Shown here in pieces: positions 62,836-64,000 of a DNA stretch of 64,000 nt. The stretch is from the NCBI GenBank assembly GCA_012295275.1, contig CM022677.1, positions 25,770,602 through 25,834,601 on the forward strand. Direction: 5' to 3'. Below the pieces are notes generated by a model that worked only from the letters and a program-made list of their open reading frames with translations, had not been told where the DNA came from and did no database searches. This stretch comes from Chrysomallon squamiferum (taxonomy: Eukaryota > Mollusca > Gastropoda > Neomphalida > Peltospiridae). How positions within the stretch are numbered: the first letter of the stretch is position 1; the number at the start of each line of letters is the position of its first letter. The position numbers and the translations under genes were made by a program.

Positions 62836-63000
62836 GTTGCTAAGTGACAGTGGTTTGCTATGCGTTGCTAAGTGACACTGGGTTGCTATGCGTTGCTAAG
62901 TGACACTGGGTTGCTATGAGTTGCTAAGTGACAGTGGTTTGCTATGCATGGCTAAATGACACTGGGTTGCTATGAGTTGCTAACTGGCTGCATTTTGTTG
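62836..63000. repeat. 28-bp minisatellite in the gene D 3' untranslated region
   Basis: About six units GTTGCTAAGTGACACTGGGT plus eight more bases, starting at 62836 and 62864. Confidence 0.9.
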
Positions 63001-63154
63001 CTTGACAAGTGATTGTGTGTTATTATGAGTTGTCAAGTGACAGTGTACTGTTATGTTTTCAGGTTGAACCTGTGATCCTACATGTTACATATAAAAGGGG
63101 TTTTTTTTGGGTTTTTTGCAATTATAATTTCTGAATTATTTATATTTTAACTGA

Positions 63155-63160
63155 AATAAA
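63155..63160 (+). terminator. Polyadenylation signal of gene D
   Basis: AATAAA 396 bp after the stop; another AATAAA near 63267. Confidence 0.55.
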
Positions 63161-63179
63161 TATTTTTACCAACAACAGC

Positions 63180-64000
63180 ATTTGGAACGTTTGATTTTCT
63201 TACAGTGAAGATTTAACATTTTTACAAACAATTTATTTTTTGTTATCTCTGGCATAATGTCTCAAATAAACTTCCTCTAATCTCTCTCTGTCTCTCTGTT
63301 TATACCTGTATATTTACCTATTTATTGTTCTAACCATCAGCATACACGTTTGTATCTAACTATACTATTTTATGCCAAAGTATATTCCAAACAACTTCTT
63401 GTAAATTTCTGAAATGTTAATGTGTATTTTGAATGTAAAAATAAATAATTAATAATTAAAGTTTATACAATATTCTTACTAATTCAAAATTAATGCAAAC
63501 AAATTTATTTTTTTATATCCAGATTCTGTAACTAGTAACTAAATTGTAATGAAATTAAAATAAATGTAAAAATACATCGACTGTGTCACAAAAACGCGAT
63601 TTAACCAAATATAATGTTTAGTGGTCTAAGGGGAACAACTCTAAAATAGTTATGTACGTAGTTGTCGCTTCTAGGTAACGGAATGGTTTCTACGATGATT
63701 GTTTTTCTTTCGGAATACATAATTTTGCAAAAATATTAGGATTCTTCTGATTAGTTGGTTGTTGTTGCTTTTGGTTGGTTTTAAAAACTTTAAAATTTAC
63801 GTCATATTTTCTCATGTGTGTGGTATTCATTAAATTTCAACATTTTTCGAACTGAAATCTTGACTTTTAGCCATGATTCTGCTGAAACGGAAACCATAAA
63901 AACAAATATTTTGTGTTTCTTTTTTATTTATTTTTTATAATACATATTGACTGAAGATTTAACGTTTTATGTCCAGTTAAATTATCTTTTCAAAAAGGTT
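63180..64000. other. Downstream of gene D, no gene recognised
   Basis: Complex AT-rich sequence. Bases 63820-63950 repeat the intronic segment 60230-60350 (TGGTATTCATTAA, CGAACTGAAATCTT, ATTCTGCTGAAAC, AAATATTTTGTG). Confidence 0.6.

Overview
The window is AT-rich eukaryotic (animal) DNA. Short coding exons sit in long introns full of microsatellites (TTA, TTAG, GATA, GA, GT/CA, GTA) and minisatellites. All interpretable genes are intron-containing, encode secreted-pathway thrombospondin type 1 (TSP1) or immunoglobulin-like (Ig-like) domains, and use GT-AG splice sites. The style suggests an invertebrate, perhaps a mollusc or other lophotrochozoan. That is a low-confidence guess, because nothing in the sequence names the species.

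Layout. (1) Roughly 0-21 kb, minus strand, gene Z: a probable signal-peptide exon (20845-20950), two TSP1 exons, seven very short linker exons and thirteen Ig-like exons running leftwards out of the window. Twelve of the thirteen Ig exons are exactly 327 nt and all are phase 1-1. They follow a three-domain rhythm (types alpha, gamma, beta), and the central part was recently duplicated in units of about 4.6-4.9 kb. (2) 21.7-25.9 kb: five diverged copies of a short minus-strand promoter/first-exon-like segment with TGACGT motifs. (3) 26-38 kb: no convincing gene. It holds a decayed Ty3/Gypsy-type integrase fragment, a 49-bp and a 47-bp minisatellite, a long GA array and an A-rich degenerate repeat block. 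(4) 38.5-43 kb, plus strand, gene A: signal, TSP1-like, TSP1, transmembrane exon, long cytoplasmic tail with seven 10-residue repeats. (5) 45.2-49.3 kb, plus, gene B: signal, TSP1, two micro-exons, transmembrane exon, short tail. (6) 51-54.5 kb, minus, gene C: a signal exon closely related to that of gene D, then a cysteine-free repetitive ectodomain, transmembrane exon and tail. (7) 56.4-63.2 kb, plus, gene D: signal, four TSP1 exons, short linker, transmembrane exon, very short tail.

Genes A-D share one exon-phase grammar: signal exon ends in phase 1, ectodomain exons are phase 1-1, the transmembrane exon goes from phase 1 to phase 2, and the tail is one final exon. Splicing the exons given here yields uninterrupted proteins of 454, 174, 585 and 336 residues. 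Gene Z follows the same grammar as far as it is visible. I interpret the window as part of a locus-specific family of type I membrane receptors or adhesion proteins that diversifies by exon duplication and ectodomain replacement. An immune or self-recognition role is only a hypothesis from this architecture.
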